Source: Pseudomonas sp. DTU_2021_1001937_2_SI_NGA_ILE_001
GTDB lineage: Bacteria; Pseudomonadota; Gammaproteobacteria; Pseudomonadales; Pseudomonadaceae
Assembly: GCF_032463525.1 (NCBI RefSeq)
Contig: NZ_CP135971.1
Coordinates: forward strand, 4,340,001-4,404,000
DNA length: 64,000 nt
Direction: 5' to 3'
Position numbers and translations under genes: made by a program. Under the pieces are notes generated by a model. The model worked only from the letters and a program-made list of their open reading frames with translations, was not told the DNA's origin and did not search any database. This document shows, piece after piece, positions 30,125 to 40,848 of this stretch. Every line of letters starts with the position of its first letter. The stretch's first letter is position 1.

Positions 30125-32629
30125 ATGCCTGATCTGCTTGACCGTTACCCGTTTTCTTCGGGGACCTACCACGAGATGCTCGATGAGCGGGGCAGGTTGC
30201 GCAGCCACTGGCGGCGCCTGCACGAGTATCTGCAGCGCAGCAGCCCGGCGCATCTGGTGCAGCGCCAGGCCCTGCTGGCCCGGCAGATCCAGGAAAACGG
30301 CGTGACCTACAACGTCTATGCCGACCCCAAGGGCGCCGACCGGCCCTGGGAGCTTGACCTGCTGCCGCATGTCATCGCCGCCGATGAGTGGCAACGCATC
30401 GAAGCCGGTATCGCCCAGCGGGCGCGCCTGCTCAATGCCGTACTGGCCGACCTCTACGGCCCGCAGCGGCTGATCGCCGACGGCCTGCTGCCCGCCGAGC
30501 TGGTGTTCGGGCACAACAACTTCCTGTGGCCTTGCCAGGGCGTGAAGCCGCCCGAGGGCACCTTCCTGCACATGTACGCCGTCGACCTGGCGCGCACCGC
30601 CGATGGCCGCTGGTGGGTCACCGCCGACCGTACCCAGGCGCCCACCGGGGCCGGCTATGCCCTGGAGAACCGGCAGATCATCGCCCGCGCCCTGCCGGAC
30701 ATCTACCGCGACCTCAAGGTCCGTCACTTGTCCGGCTTCTTCGAAACCCTGCAGCAGACCCTGGCGCGCCAGGCGCCCGCCGACGACGAGGCGCCGCTGG
30801 TGGTGGTGCTGACGCCAGGGCGTTTCAACGAAAGCTACTTCGAACACCTCTACCTGGCCCGCCACCTGGGTTACCCGCTGGTAGAAGGCGGCGACCTGAC
30901 GGTGCGTGACGCCAGGGTCTATCTCAAGACCCTCAATGGCCTGCGCCGCGTGCATGCCATCATGCGGCGTCTCGACGACGACTTCTGCGATCCGCTGGAG
31001 CTGCGTACCGACTCGGCGCTGGGCGTTCCCGGCCTGCTGGAGGCGGTGCGCCAGGGCCAGGTGCTGGTGGCCAATGCCCTGGGCAGCGGCGTGCTGGAGT
31101 CGCCGGGGCTGCTGGGCTTTCTGCCGAAGATCAGCGAACACCTGTTCGGCGAGGAGCTGATCCTGCCGTCCATCGCCACCTGGTGGTGCGGCGAGCCGCC
31201 GGTCATGGAGCAGGCGCTGGAAAAGCTGCCCGACCTGTTGTTCAAGCCGGCGTTTCCTTCGCAGCGCTTCATCCCGGCGTTTGGCCGTGACCTCGATGAG
31301 GCGCGCAGCCAGGCCCTGGCCCGGCGCGTTCGCGCACGCCCCTATGCCTATGTCGCCCAGGAGCTGGCGCAGCTTTCCCAGGCCCCGGTGCTGCAGGCCG
31401 ACGGTCAGGGGCTGCTGGCGCGGGCCGTGGGCATGCGCGTGTACGCCGTGGCCAGCGCCGATGGCTACCGGGTGCTGCCCGGCGGCCTGGCGCGAGTTGC
31501 CGCGCAGGCCAATGCCGACGTGGTGTCGATGCAGCGCGGCGGGGCCAGCAAGGACACCTGGGTGCTGGGTGAGCGAGCCCCGCTCATCGAGCCGTGGAAG
31601 GGGCGTCGCAGCATCGGTGTGCATGACCTGATTCGCCGTGACCCCTACCTGCCGTCGCGGGTGGTGGAAAACCTCTACTGGTTCGGTCGCTACAGCGAGC
31701 GCTGCGATGGCAGCGCGCGGCTGCTGCGTATCATGCTGGCGCGCTATGTGGACGGTGATGATCCGCTGGCCTTGCAGGCCGCCGTCGACCTGGCCGAGCG
31801 GGTGGGCCTGCTGCCGGATGCCGAAGAGGGCGAGCAAGGCGATACCTTGCCGCAACGGCTGGTCACCGCCCTGCTGGGTGAAGAGTGGATCTTCAGCCTG
31901 CGCGCCACTCTGCAGCGCCTGCACTGGGCGGCTTCGCAGGTGCGCGGCAAGCTTTCCCGGGAGAACTGGCAGGCGCTGGTGGAGTTGCAGCGCGAGGCGC
32001 AGAGCCTGGAGGCCGGCGAGCCTGACCTGGGCGAGCTGCTGGATTTTCTCAACCGTCTGGTGATGTCGCTGGCCGCGTTGTCGGGCTTCGCCCTCGACGA
32101 CATGACCCGCGATGAGGGCTGGAGCTTCCTGATGATCGGCCGGCGCATCGAGCGGCTGCGTTTTCTCAGCAGCACCCTGGCGGGCTTTCTGCGCGGTGCG
32201 GCGGTCAAGGATCAGGCGGCGCTGGACTGGCTGCTGGAACTGGCCAACAGCAGCATCACCTACCGTTCGCGCTACATGGCCGTGCCGCAGTTGATTCCGG
32301 TGCTCGACCTGCTGTTACTCGACGAGCAGAACCCGCATGCCGTGCTGTTCCAGTTGCGCCAAGTGTCGCGCTCGTTGCATCGCCTCAACGAAAGCTTCGA
32401 GTCGCCCCGCGACGACAGCCTGGCCCGGCTGGCGCGGCGATTGGCCGCCGTCGACCTGGGCAATCTGGACAACCCACTGTTCGGCGACAGTGGCGTGCAG
32501 GCCGCGCTGGATGGCCTGGCCGGGCTGCTGGAAAGCATTGGTGACGCCAGCGGCCAGGCTTCCGACCGCCTGGCCCTGCGCCACTTCGCCCATGTCGATG
32601 ATGTCAGCCAGCGCACGGTGTCCGTCTGA
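30125..32629 (+). CDS. Circularly permuted ATP-grasp / alpha-E fusion protein
   Basis: An 834-aa protein combining a circularly permuted type 2 ATP-grasp domain (DUF404/DUF407, roughly residues 1-480; GVTYNVYADPKGADRPWELDLLPHVI, LTPGRFNESYFEHLYLARHLGYPLVEGGDL) and an alpha-E helical domain (DUF403, from about 500; VVENLYWFGRYSERCDG to the end). In many bacteria these are two genes; here they are fused. Comparative genomics has linked this set to ATP-dependent peptide-bond or amide formation, but no product is known. It ends at the transglutaminase start (TGATG), so the two are coupled. Confidence 0.92.
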   Translation: MPDLLDRYPFSSGTYHEMLDERGRLRSHWRRLHEYLQRSSPAHLVQRQALLARQIQENGVTYNVYADPKGADRPWELDLLPHVIAADEWQRIEAGIAQRARLLNAVLADLYGPQRLIADGLLPAELVFGHNNFLWPCQGVKPPEGTFLHMYAVDLARTADGRWWVTADRTQAPTGAGYALENRQIIARALPDIYRDLKVRHLSGFFETLQQTLARQAPADDEAPLVVVLTPGRFNESYFEHLYLARHLGYPLVEGGDLTVRDARVYLKTLNGLRRVHAIMRRLDDDFCDPLELRTDSALGVPGLLEAVRQGQVLVANALGSGVLESPGLLGFLPKISEHLFGEELILPSIATWWCGEPPVMEQALEKLPDLLFKPAFPSQRFIPAFGRDLDEARSQALARRVRARPYAYVAQELAQLSQAPVLQADGQGLLARAVGMRVYAVASADGYRVLPGGLARVAAQANADVVSMQRGGASKDTWVLGERAPLIEPWKGRRSIGVHDLIRRDPYLPSRVVENLYWFGRYSERCDGSARLLRIMLARYVDGDDPLALQAAVDLAERVGLLPDAEEGEQGDTLPQRLVTALLGEEWIFSLRATLQRLHWAASQVRGKLSRENWQALVELQREAQSLEAGEPDLGELLDFLNRLVMSLAALSGFALDDMTRDEGWSFLMIGRRIERLRFLSSTLAGFLRGAAVKDQAALDWLLELANSSITYRSRYMAVPQLIPVLDLLLLDEQNPHAVLFQLRQVSRSLHRLNESFESPRDDSLARLARRLAAVDLGNLDNPLFGDSGVQAALDGLAGLLESIGDASGQASDRLALRHFAHVDDVSQRTVSV

Positions 32630-33522
32630 TGAGTGCTCGTTACCAGGTTCTGCACGATACCCATTACCGCTACGACAGCCCGGTGTCGCTGGCCCAGCAG
32701 CTGGCGCATCTGTGGCCGCGGGACAACCCGTGGCAACGCTGCAGCGAGCAACGGCTGCAGATTCATCCGCAGCCCACCGCACGACGCGACGAGCTGGACG
32801 TATTCGGCAATCCGCTGACGCGGCTGGCCTTCGAACGCCCCCACGACGAGCTGCAGGTCAATGCCCGCCTGCAGGTCGAGGTGCTGCAACGACCGGCCCT
32901 GGACTTCCGCCGCTCCGCGCCCTGGGAGAAAGCCTGCGATGCCCTGAGCTACAGCGCTCGCCCCATGGATGCCGAGACGTTGGATGCCTGTCGCTATCGT
33001 TTCCAGTCGCCCTATGTGCACTTGAAGGGCGTGTTCGCCGAGTTCTCGGCCAGCTGTTTTCCGCCAGGCTGCCCGCTGCTGCTCGGGGCCCAGGCGCTGA
33101 TGGAAAAGATCTTCAAGGAATTCACTTTCGACGCCGAGGCCACCCAGGTGGCGACGCCGCTGGTGGAGGTGCTGGAGCGTCGGCGCGGGGTGTGCCAGGA
33201 CTTCGCTCACCTGATGCTGGCCTGCCTGCGCTCCCATGGCCTGGCCGCTCGTTACGTGAGCGGCTACCTGCTGACCCGGCCGCCACCCGGCCAGCCGCGG
33301 CTGATCGGCGCCGATGCCTCGCATGCCTGGGTCTCGGTGTATTGCCCGGTGCTGGGCTGGGTGGACTTCGACCCGACCAACAACATTCAGCCGGCGCTGG
33401 AGCACATCACCCTGGCCTGGGGCCGCGACTTCTCAGATGTGTCGCCGCTGCGCGGGGTGATCCTCGGCGGCGGCAACCACGACCCGGAAGTGCGGGTCAC
33501 GGTGATGCCCGTCGAAGGCTGA
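32629..33522 (+). CDS. Transglutaminase-like protein of the amidoligase cluster
   Basis: A 297-aa stand-alone transglutaminase-like protein. The beta-rich N-terminal domain (YQVLHDTHYRYDSPVSLAQQ) is followed by the papain-like core with Cys near 189 (RRGVCQDFAH), His near 232 (ASHAWVSVY) and Asp near 247 (VDFDPTNN). It overlaps the previous gene by one base. Members of this family act as proteases or amidases rather than true cross-linkers in many cases. It is the last gene of the cluster. Confidence 0.92.
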   Translation: MSARYQVLHDTHYRYDSPVSLAQQLAHLWPRDNPWQRCSEQRLQIHPQPTARRDELDVFGNPLTRLAFERPHDELQVNARLQVEVLQRPALDFRRSAPWEKACDALSYSARPMDAETLDACRYRFQSPYVHLKGVFAEFSASCFPPGCPLLLGAQALMEKIFKEFTFDAEATQVATPLVEVLERRRGVCQDFAHLMLACLRSHGLAARYVSGYLLTRPPPGQPRLIGADASHAWVSVYCPVLGWVDFDPTNNIQPALEHITLAWGRDFSDVSPLRGVILGGGNHDPEVRVTVMPVEG

Positions 33523-33621
33523 TCAGCGGGGCGTGCGTTCGAACGCGTCGCTGGGGCAGTGGGCGCTGGCAGCGCAGGCGTAGGCGGCGAACAGACTGTG
33601 GAACAGGCCGGTGATCGACAT
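33523..33621 (-). CDS. Candidate 32-aa small protein
   Basis: A short minus-strand frame beginning MSITGLFHSLFAAYACA and ending FERTPR, with a hydrophobic N-terminal half and two Cys. AGGAG lies about 9 nt before its ATG (33621). It starts at the end of the transglutaminase gene, on the other strand. I have a vague memory of similar tiny Pseudomonas proteins but cannot name one. Confidence 0.4.
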   Translation of the reverse strand: MSITGLFHSLFAAYACAASAHCPSDAFERTPR

Positions 33622-33852
33622 GAAGGTGGCTCCTGGGCTCGGTTGCTTGAAGCCTAGCCGCTTGATCGCCAACTGGCCTTTTGATTGCCTGTATCGCCTC
33701 GATAGCGTCTGTTGCCGGTTCCGCCCGGCGGGAGTCACGTTGACGCAGGTCATTGGAACCGTGACAGCGTTCAGGCAGTCTTCCTCGCAGCCCGCGCAAA
33801 AAACGGCCGTGGCGGCCGGTGCGACACCGAACACCTTTCCCAGGAGATTCAC

Positions 33853-34299
33853 ATGATTCGCAAACTGTTGGCGGTTTCCCTGCTGACCCTGGCCAGCGGC
33901 CAGTTGCTGGCGGCCGAGTGCAAGGCCACCGTCGAGTCCAACGACATGATGCAGTTCACCACCAAGACCGTGGAGATCGACAAGAGCTGCAAGACCTTCA
34001 CCGTGGAACTCAAGCACGTCGGTACGCTGCCCAAGAACGTCATGGGGCATAACTGGGTGCTGACCAAGGCTGCCGACATGCAGGGCGTCGCCACCGATGG
34101 CATGGGGGCGGGCATTGACAAGGATCACCTCAAGGACGGCGACGACCGGGTCATCGCCCACACCAAGCTGATCGGCGGCGGTGAAAGCACCTCGGTCAGC
34201 TTCGACCCGAGCAAGCTCAATCCGAACGAGAAGTACAAGTTCTTCTGCTCGTTCCCGGGCCACGTGGCGATGATGCAAGGCGACATCGTCTTCAAATGA
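33853..34299 (+). CDS. azu: Azurin (blue copper protein)
   Basis: A 148-aa precursor with a 20-residue signal peptide ending LLA, giving the typical 128-residue periplasmic cupredoxin. Copper ligands are visible: Gly-His in VMGHNW, and Cys, His and Met in [11 protein letters not shown]. The early Cys pair for the disulphide (AECKA and KSCKT) is present. Azurin is an electron donor or acceptor in respiratory and stress-related redox chains. AGGAGA precedes the ATG. The frame remains open upstream to 33712 but that segment lacks a signal peptide. A terminator follows. Confidence 0.97.
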   Translation: MIRKLLAVSLLTLASGQLLAAECKATVESNDMMQFTTKTVEIDKSCKTFTVELKHVGTLPKNVMGHNWVLTKAADMQGVATDGMGAGIDKDHLKDGDDRVIAHTKLIGGGESTSVSFDPSKLNPNEKYKFFCSFPGHVAMMQGDIVFK

Positions 34300-34350
34300 C
34301 ACTTGCGCCACGGGCGTGAACGCCCGGCTTGAGGCTGACCCGACTCATAG

Positions 34351-34376
34351 GGACCGGTCTCAGCCGGTCCGCTTTT
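34351..34376 (+). terminator. Terminator after azurin
   Basis: GGACCGG / CCGGTCC with a six-nt loop, followed by GCTTTT. It lies in the gap between the convergent azurin and nadE genes. Confidence 0.75.
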
Positions 34377-34409
34377 CTCGACTGAGGCCTTTTTCGCCGT
34401 GCTTTCCGA

Positions 34410-35237
34410 TCAAGGCGCGTAAGGCAGCTCGCGCTTGTGCTGGGTCTTGGCGTAGGTCTGGCTGATGATCCGGAACGCTTCCTCGCGTACTGCCTGGCCA
34501 TGCAGGAAGGCGTCGATCTCGGCGTAGGTCACCCCGTGGGCGGCCTCGTCCGGTTTGCCGGGGGCCAGGTCTTCCAGGTCGGCGGTCGGCACTTTCTCCA
34601 CCAGGAACTCCGGTGCACCGAAGCTGCGTGCAATGGCGCGTACCTGGTTCTTCACCAGGCCACTGAGCGGCGCCAGGTCGCAGGCACCGTCACCGAATTT
34701 GGTAAAGAAGCCCATCACCGCCTCGGCGGCGTGGTCGGTGCCGATCACCAGGCCCTGGTAGGCACCGGCGATGCTGTATTGCGCGACCATGCGGGTACGC
34801 GCCTTGGTATTGCCGACCACGAAATCCACGGCACTGGCGTGCTGCTCGTCGAAGGCTCGGACCTCGGCGACCAGGGCCTTGACGCTGGGGCCGATGTTCA
34901 CGGTGTGACGCTCGTCGGGGTTGATGAAGTCCACTGCTGCCGTGGCCTCATGCTCGTCGTGCTGCACCTGGTAGGGCAGGCGCACGGCAATGAAGCGATA
35001 GGCCTGGTCGCCGGTGCTGTCACGCAGCTCGCGCACCGCGCGTTGGGCCAGCAGGCCGGCGGTCAGCGAGTCGACGCCGCCGCTGATGCCCAGCACCAGG
35101 CTCTTGAGACCGGCATTGCGCAGGCATTGCTTGATGAACTCGACCCGGCGGGTCACTTCCGCTTGCAGGGCGGCCTCGTCGGCGAAGGGCGGCTGGACCT
35201 TGAGTGCTTCGGCGATCTGGCGTTGCAGGGCTTGCAT
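34410..35237 (-). CDS. nadE: NH3-dependent NAD+ synthetase
   Basis: A 275-aa enzyme that amidates deamido-NAD with ammonia and ATP. The pyrophosphatase loop [10 protein letters not shown] is near residue 51, and [14 protein letters not shown] and [22 protein letters not shown] are canonical. There is no N-terminal glutaminase domain, so it is the ammonia-dependent form. GAGGAG eight bases upstream supports ATG 35237; an alternative ATG at 35270 would overlap the pncB stop (ATGA) and add 11 residues. With pncB it forms a nicotinate salvage pair. Confidence 0.95.
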   Translation of the reverse strand: MQALQRQIAEALKVQPPFADEAALQAEVTRRVEFIKQCLRNAGLKSLVLGISGGVDSLTAGLLAQRAVRELRDSTGDQAYRFIAVRLPYQVQHDEHEATAAVDFINPDERHTVNIGPSVKALVAEVRAFDEQHASAVDFVVGNTKARTRMVAQYSIAGAYQGLVIGTDHAAEAVMGFFTKFGDGACDLAPLSGLVKNQVRAIARSFGAPEFLVEKVPTADLEDLAPGKPDEAAHGVTYAEIDAFLHGQAVREEAFRIISQTYAKTQHKRELPYAP

Positions 35238-35266
35238 GGGGCTCTCCTCGTTGAAAGTCAAAAGGC

Positions 35267-36478
35267 TCATTCGCCGGGGGTGTCCGGCACCTTGAATACA
35301 TGCCGCAGGTAGGCGACGAAATTCGGGTCCTTGCACTGTGCCTTGCCTGGCTCGTCGGACACCTTGGCCACCGGCTGGCCGGCACAGGCGGTCATCTTCA
35401 GCACCATGTTCATCGGCTTGACCCCCGGAATGTCGGCGGTGAGGTTGGTGCCGATACCGAAGCTGACGTTGATGCGCCCGCGCAGGGCACGGAAGATCCC
35501 CAGCGCCTTGGGCAGGGTCAGGCCGTCGGAGAACACCAGGGTCTTGCTCATCGGGTCGATACCCAGCTTCTGGTAATGCGCGATGCATTTTTCGGCCCAC
35601 ATCACCGGGTCGCCGGAGTCGTGGCGCAAGCCGTCGAAGAGCTTGGCGAAATACAGGTCGAAGTCGTTGAGGAAGGCGTCGGTGGTGATGCAGTCGGTCA
35701 AGGCGATGCCCAGCAGGCCGCGGTACTCACGCACCCAGCAGTCCAGTGCGGCGATCTGGCTGTCGATCAGGCGCGGGCCCAGTTGCTGGTGGGCCATGAT
35801 CCACTCGTGGGCCATGGTGCCCAGCGGCTTGACGTTCTTCTGTTGCGCCAGGTGCACGTTGCTGGTGCCGACGAACTGGCCGGGGAATTCCTGTTTGAGG
35901 GCGTCGACCACGGTTTCTTGCACGGCATAGGAAAAACGCCGCCGGGTGCCGAAGTCAGCCACCTTGAACTCGCTCAGCTCTTCGGTCGAGGCATTGGCCT
36001 TCAGCCAGTCGAACTTGGCGTACAGCTGGTCGCGGGCCTGGCTGAGCAGAGTATGCGGGTGGCTGTGGCGGTTGCGCACCTCGCTGACGATGGCCAGCAG
36101 CGGTACTTCGAAGAGGATCACATGCAGCCAGGGGCCGTGCAGGCGGATGCGCAGTTCGTCGTCTTCGATGCTGGCTTCCACATAGCTGGTGTTGAATCGG
36201 AACAGGCCCAGAAAGCGCAGGAAGTCCGGCTTCATGAAGCTGATGCGCTCCAGGAAGCCCAGTTGCTCGGCGCCCAGCGACAGGTTGCACAGGCACTCGA
36301 TCTGATGGCGAATCTCGCCCAGGTAGGGGCGCAGGTCCTCGCCGTTGCGACAGCGGAACTCCCACTCGACATCCACGTTGGGGTAGTTGTGCAGCACCGC
36401 CTGCATCATGGTGAGCTTGTAGAAATCGGTGTCGATCAGGTTTTGCACGATGCGTTCGGAGAAAGCGCTCTCGCTCAT
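35267..36478 (-). CDS. pncB: Nicotinate phosphoribosyltransferase
   Basis: A 403-aa enzyme that joins nicotinate to PRPP at the expense of ATP in the Preiss-Handler pathway. The N-terminal segment [16 protein letters not shown] is diagnostic, [15 protein letters not shown] carries the His phosphorylated during catalysis in the enterobacterial enzyme, and [13 protein letters not shown] is the phosphate-binding region. The start 36478 ([12 protein letters not shown]) has GGAG nine bases before it; the frame remains open well upstream without family likeness. It precedes nadE by about 30 bp. Confidence 0.96.
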   Translation of the reverse strand: MSESAFSERIVQNLIDTDFYKLTMMQAVLHNYPNVDVEWEFRCRNGEDLRPYLGEIRHQIECLCNLSLGAEQLGFLERISFMKPDFLRFLGLFRFNTSYVEASIEDDELRIRLHGPWLHVILFEVPLLAIVSEVRNRHSHPHTLLSQARDQLYAKFDWLKANASTEELSEFKVADFGTRRRFSYAVQETVVDALKQEFPGQFVGTSNVHLAQQKNVKPLGTMAHEWIMAHQQLGPRLIDSQIAALDCWVREYRGLLGIALTDCITTDAFLNDFDLYFAKLFDGLRHDSGDPVMWAEKCIAHYQKLGIDPMSKTLVFSDGLTLPKALGIFRALRGRINVSFGIGTNLTADIPGVKPMNMVLKMTACAGQPVAKVSDEPGKAQCKDPNFVAYLRHVFKVPDTPGE

Positions 36479-37113
36479 CGGGGGTAGCTCCAGCATGACC
36501 GGTCGACGGACGCGGTCCGGGCGAAAAACAATGTGACAACGCCGGGCAACGAATGTGGCGCGCGAGTGTGTCGAGGCGCCCATGATGCCAGCGATCATCG
36601 CGTATCGGGGCGCTTTGTTGGTCGTTGTCAGCAGTTTGCGTAGGCAATCCAGGCAGGCGAGGCAGGAAGCGTCCCTTTCTCCTCGCGTGCTCATCAAAGC
36701 AGCCGGCCGACCTATGAAACTTCCTCCTTCACCCTGGCAGCTCCTGGCTGGTCCTCCAGACGCCATGCCGGGGTAGCCGTTGATCTCTCTGAATGGCGAG
36801 GGACTCGACAGCCTTCGCTACGTGACTTTCTGGGACCGGCCCTGAATACGCCGGCAGGGCGGCGCGTGGTGCTGTCATCGGGCATCGAATCTCGACTGAA
36901 CATTCATGCCGTCATGGAATGACATTCGGCAGAAACCTCGTTTGCCCGCCGGGCATCGAGCGGTTATCAATAGCCGTCGCGCGCGGCGCCCGTATGGGCC
37001 GCGTGGCAGGTTTTGCGGCGTTACGGTGACAATCCACTACGCTCAGAATGGTGCGTCTCGTAGCGTTCGCGCACCGCTGGTGTGCACTTCGGTGACAGCA
37101 CCGGTTACCGCCT

Positions 37114-37212
37114 GGTTGCCCTTTTTCAATGGGCTGGGTTGCTGCTGTTCGCTCTTTGCGGTTGCGCTTTTTGGGGTGAATGGTTGCAACCTTTTGATCA
37201 GAGGGTTGCACC
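37114..37212 (+). promoter_or_regulatory. Five phased GGTTGC repeats upstream of a sigma54 promoter
   Basis: The hexamer GGTTGC begins at 37114, 37137, 37160, 37182 and 37204, with spacings of 23, 23, 22 and 22 bp, about two helical turns each. Three copies continue into a C/T-rich run (CCCTTTTT, GCTTTTTG, AACCTTTT). All face the same way and lie 75-170 bp upstream of the -24 element, where enhancer-binding proteins usually act. Confidence 0.65.
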
Positions 37213-37283
37213 TCCTGTCTGCGCTGGGGCGGACGACGGCCAGGAGGTGGATGGAACGTGAGTTTTTGAAAAATAAAAAATGA

Positions 37284-37299
37284 TGGCACGGCGCTTGCT
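37284..37299 (+). promoter_or_regulatory. Sigma54 promoter of the branched-chain amino acid operon
   Basis: TGGCAC-N5-TTGCT at 37284-37299 is a full match to the -24/-12 consensus. The predicted start is about 12 bp downstream, giving a ~45-nt leader with AGGAG eight bases before the ATG at 37354. It sits in an A/T-rich stretch (TTTTTGAAAAATAAAAAA just upstream). Confidence 0.8.
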
Positions 37300-37353
37300 C
37301 GAAGCTGCTGCGTAGTTGCAGTGCTAACTAAAAAAACCTCAGGAGCACCACTC

Positions 37354-38490
37354 ATGTCGCAAACGTTCTACCGTAAAGGCTTTCTGGCAATCGCAGTGGC
37401 TACCGCACTGGGCGTGACGTCCTTTGCACAGGCTGACGTGAAGATCGGCGTTGCGGGTCCCATGACCGGCGCCAACGCATCGTTTGGCGAGCAATATATG
37501 AGAGGCGCACAGGCCGCAGCCGATGCCATCAACAAGGCTGGCGGCGTCAATGGAGAGAAGATCGTCCTGGTTCGCGGTGACGACGCCTGCGAACCCAAGC
37601 AGGCCGTGGCCGTGGCCAACCGTCTGGTCGATCAGGACAAGGTCGTGGGTGTGGTCGGGCACTTCTGCTCTTCCTCCACCATTCCGGCCTCCGAGGTTTA
37701 CAGCGACGCTGGCGTGATCGCCATCACCCCCGGCTCCACCAACCCGACCGTCACCGAGCGCGGCCTGAAGGAAATGTTCCGCATGTGCGGCCGTGACGAC
37801 CAGCAGGGCGTCGTCGCCGCCGACTACATGGTCGATGTGCTCAAGGCCAAGAAGATTGCCGTGATCCACGACAAGGACACCTACGGGCAAGGTCTGGCCG
37901 ATGCGACCCGTGCGCAACTGGCCAAGCGCGGCGTGAAGGAAGTGCTCTACGAGGGCCTGACCCGCGGTGAGAAAGACTTCAGCGCGCTGGTCACCAAGAT
38001 CCGCTCCACCGGTGCCGAAGTGGTCTACTTCGGTGGTTTGCACCCAGAGGCCGGCCCACTGGTCCGTCAGCTGCGCGAGCAGGGGCTGAAGGACGTCAAG
38101 TTCATGTCCGATGACGGCATCGTCACCGACGAGCTGGTCACCACCGCAGGCGGCGCGCAATACGTCGACGGCGTGTACATGACCTTCGGTGCCGACCCGC
38201 GCCTGCTGCCCGACAGCAAGGCCGTGGTGGACGAATTCCGCAAGTCCGGCTACGAGCCTGAAGGCTACACCCTGTACGCCTATGCCTCGGTGCAGGCGCT
38301 GGCCGCCGGCTTCAACGGCGCCAAGTCGACCAAGGGCGAAGAGGCGGCCAAGTGGCTCAAGGCCAACCCGGTGCAGACGGTCATGGGCAAGAAGGAGTGG
38401 GACGCCAAGGGTGACCTGAAGACCTCCGACTACGTGGTCTACCAGTGGGACGCCACCGGTAAATACAAACAACTCGACAAGCAGAAATAA
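37354..38490 (+). CDS. braC: Branched-chain amino acid ABC transporter, substrate-binding protein
   Basis: A 378-aa periplasmic type I binding protein. The 27-residue signal peptide ends FAQA, and the mature start DVKIGVAGPMTGANASFGEQ is typical of LivJ/LivK/BraC. GHFCSSSTIPASEVY and the paired Cys (DDACEPKQ and GHFCSS) match the family. ATG 37354 has AGGAG eight bases upstream. It heads a five-gene transporter operon. Specificity for Leu/Ile/Val/Ala is inferred from family and gene order. Confidence 0.93.
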   Translation: MSQTFYRKGFLAIAVATALGVTSFAQADVKIGVAGPMTGANASFGEQYMRGAQAAADAINKAGGVNGEKIVLVRGDDACEPKQAVAVANRLVDQDKVVGVVGHFCSSSTIPASEVYSDAGVIAITPGSTNPTVTERGLKEMFRMCGRDDQQGVVAADYMVDVLKAKKIAVIHDKDTYGQGLADATRAQLAKRGVKEVLYEGLTRGEKDFSALVTKIRSTGAEVVYFGGLHPEAGPLVRQLREQGLKDVKFMSDDGIVTDELVTTAGGAQYVDGVYMTFGADPRLLPDSKAVVDEFRKSGYEPEGYTLYAYASVQALAAGFNGAKSTKGEEAAKWLKANPVQTVMGKKEWDAKGDLKTSDYVVYQWDATGKYKQLDKQK

Positions 38491-38505
38491 TCCAGGCTCC
38501 TGCAA

Positions 38506-38528
38506 TGCCCCCGTCTTTGGCGGGGGCA
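38506..38528 (+). other. Hairpin between braC and braD
   Basis: TGCCCCCG / CGGGGGCA with a 7-nt loop, 15 nt past the binding-protein gene and followed by no T-tract. Such hairpins after binding-protein genes usually stabilise the upstream mRNA so that it is more abundant than the permease message. Confidence 0.65.
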
Positions 38529-38629
38529 AACTGGATATCGGCGTCTTCTGTTGCCTTTGTATCTGTTCGCTGCGCCCTTGGGGGCGTGGCGGGCAGGACC
38601 CTGAGCGGCCTTCAAGTGTGTGAGCGTGC

Positions 38630-39547
<918 letters not shown>

Positions 39548-39549
39548 GC

Positions 39550-40844
<1,295 letters not shown>

Positions 40845-40848
<4 letters not shown>

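Larger units (their letters stand above)
36479..37353. other. Long upstream region of the branched-chain amino acid operon
   Basis: About 875 bp between divergent pncB and the ABC transporter operon. The two open frames within it (36555-36776 and 36906-37283) have no domain, poor starts and no family resemblance, so I do not call them. The right-hand 250 bp hold five spaced GGTTGC repeats (37114-37209) and a sigma54 promoter (37284-37299). In the left-hand 600 bp I see nothing specific. Confidence 0.6.

Noticed and set aside
33740..33753. TTGAC-N4-GTCAT upstream of azurin as an ANR/FNR box
   Set aside because: Only seven of ten consensus positions match and I found no promoter at the right distance.
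36555..36776. 73-codon plus-strand frame before pncB
   Set aside because: No family resemblance and poor start; it lies in the probable pncB promoter region.
36906..37283. 125-codon plus-strand frame upstream of braC
   Set aside because: It covers the repeat array and the sigma54 promoter, has no domain, and its start lacks a ribosome site.
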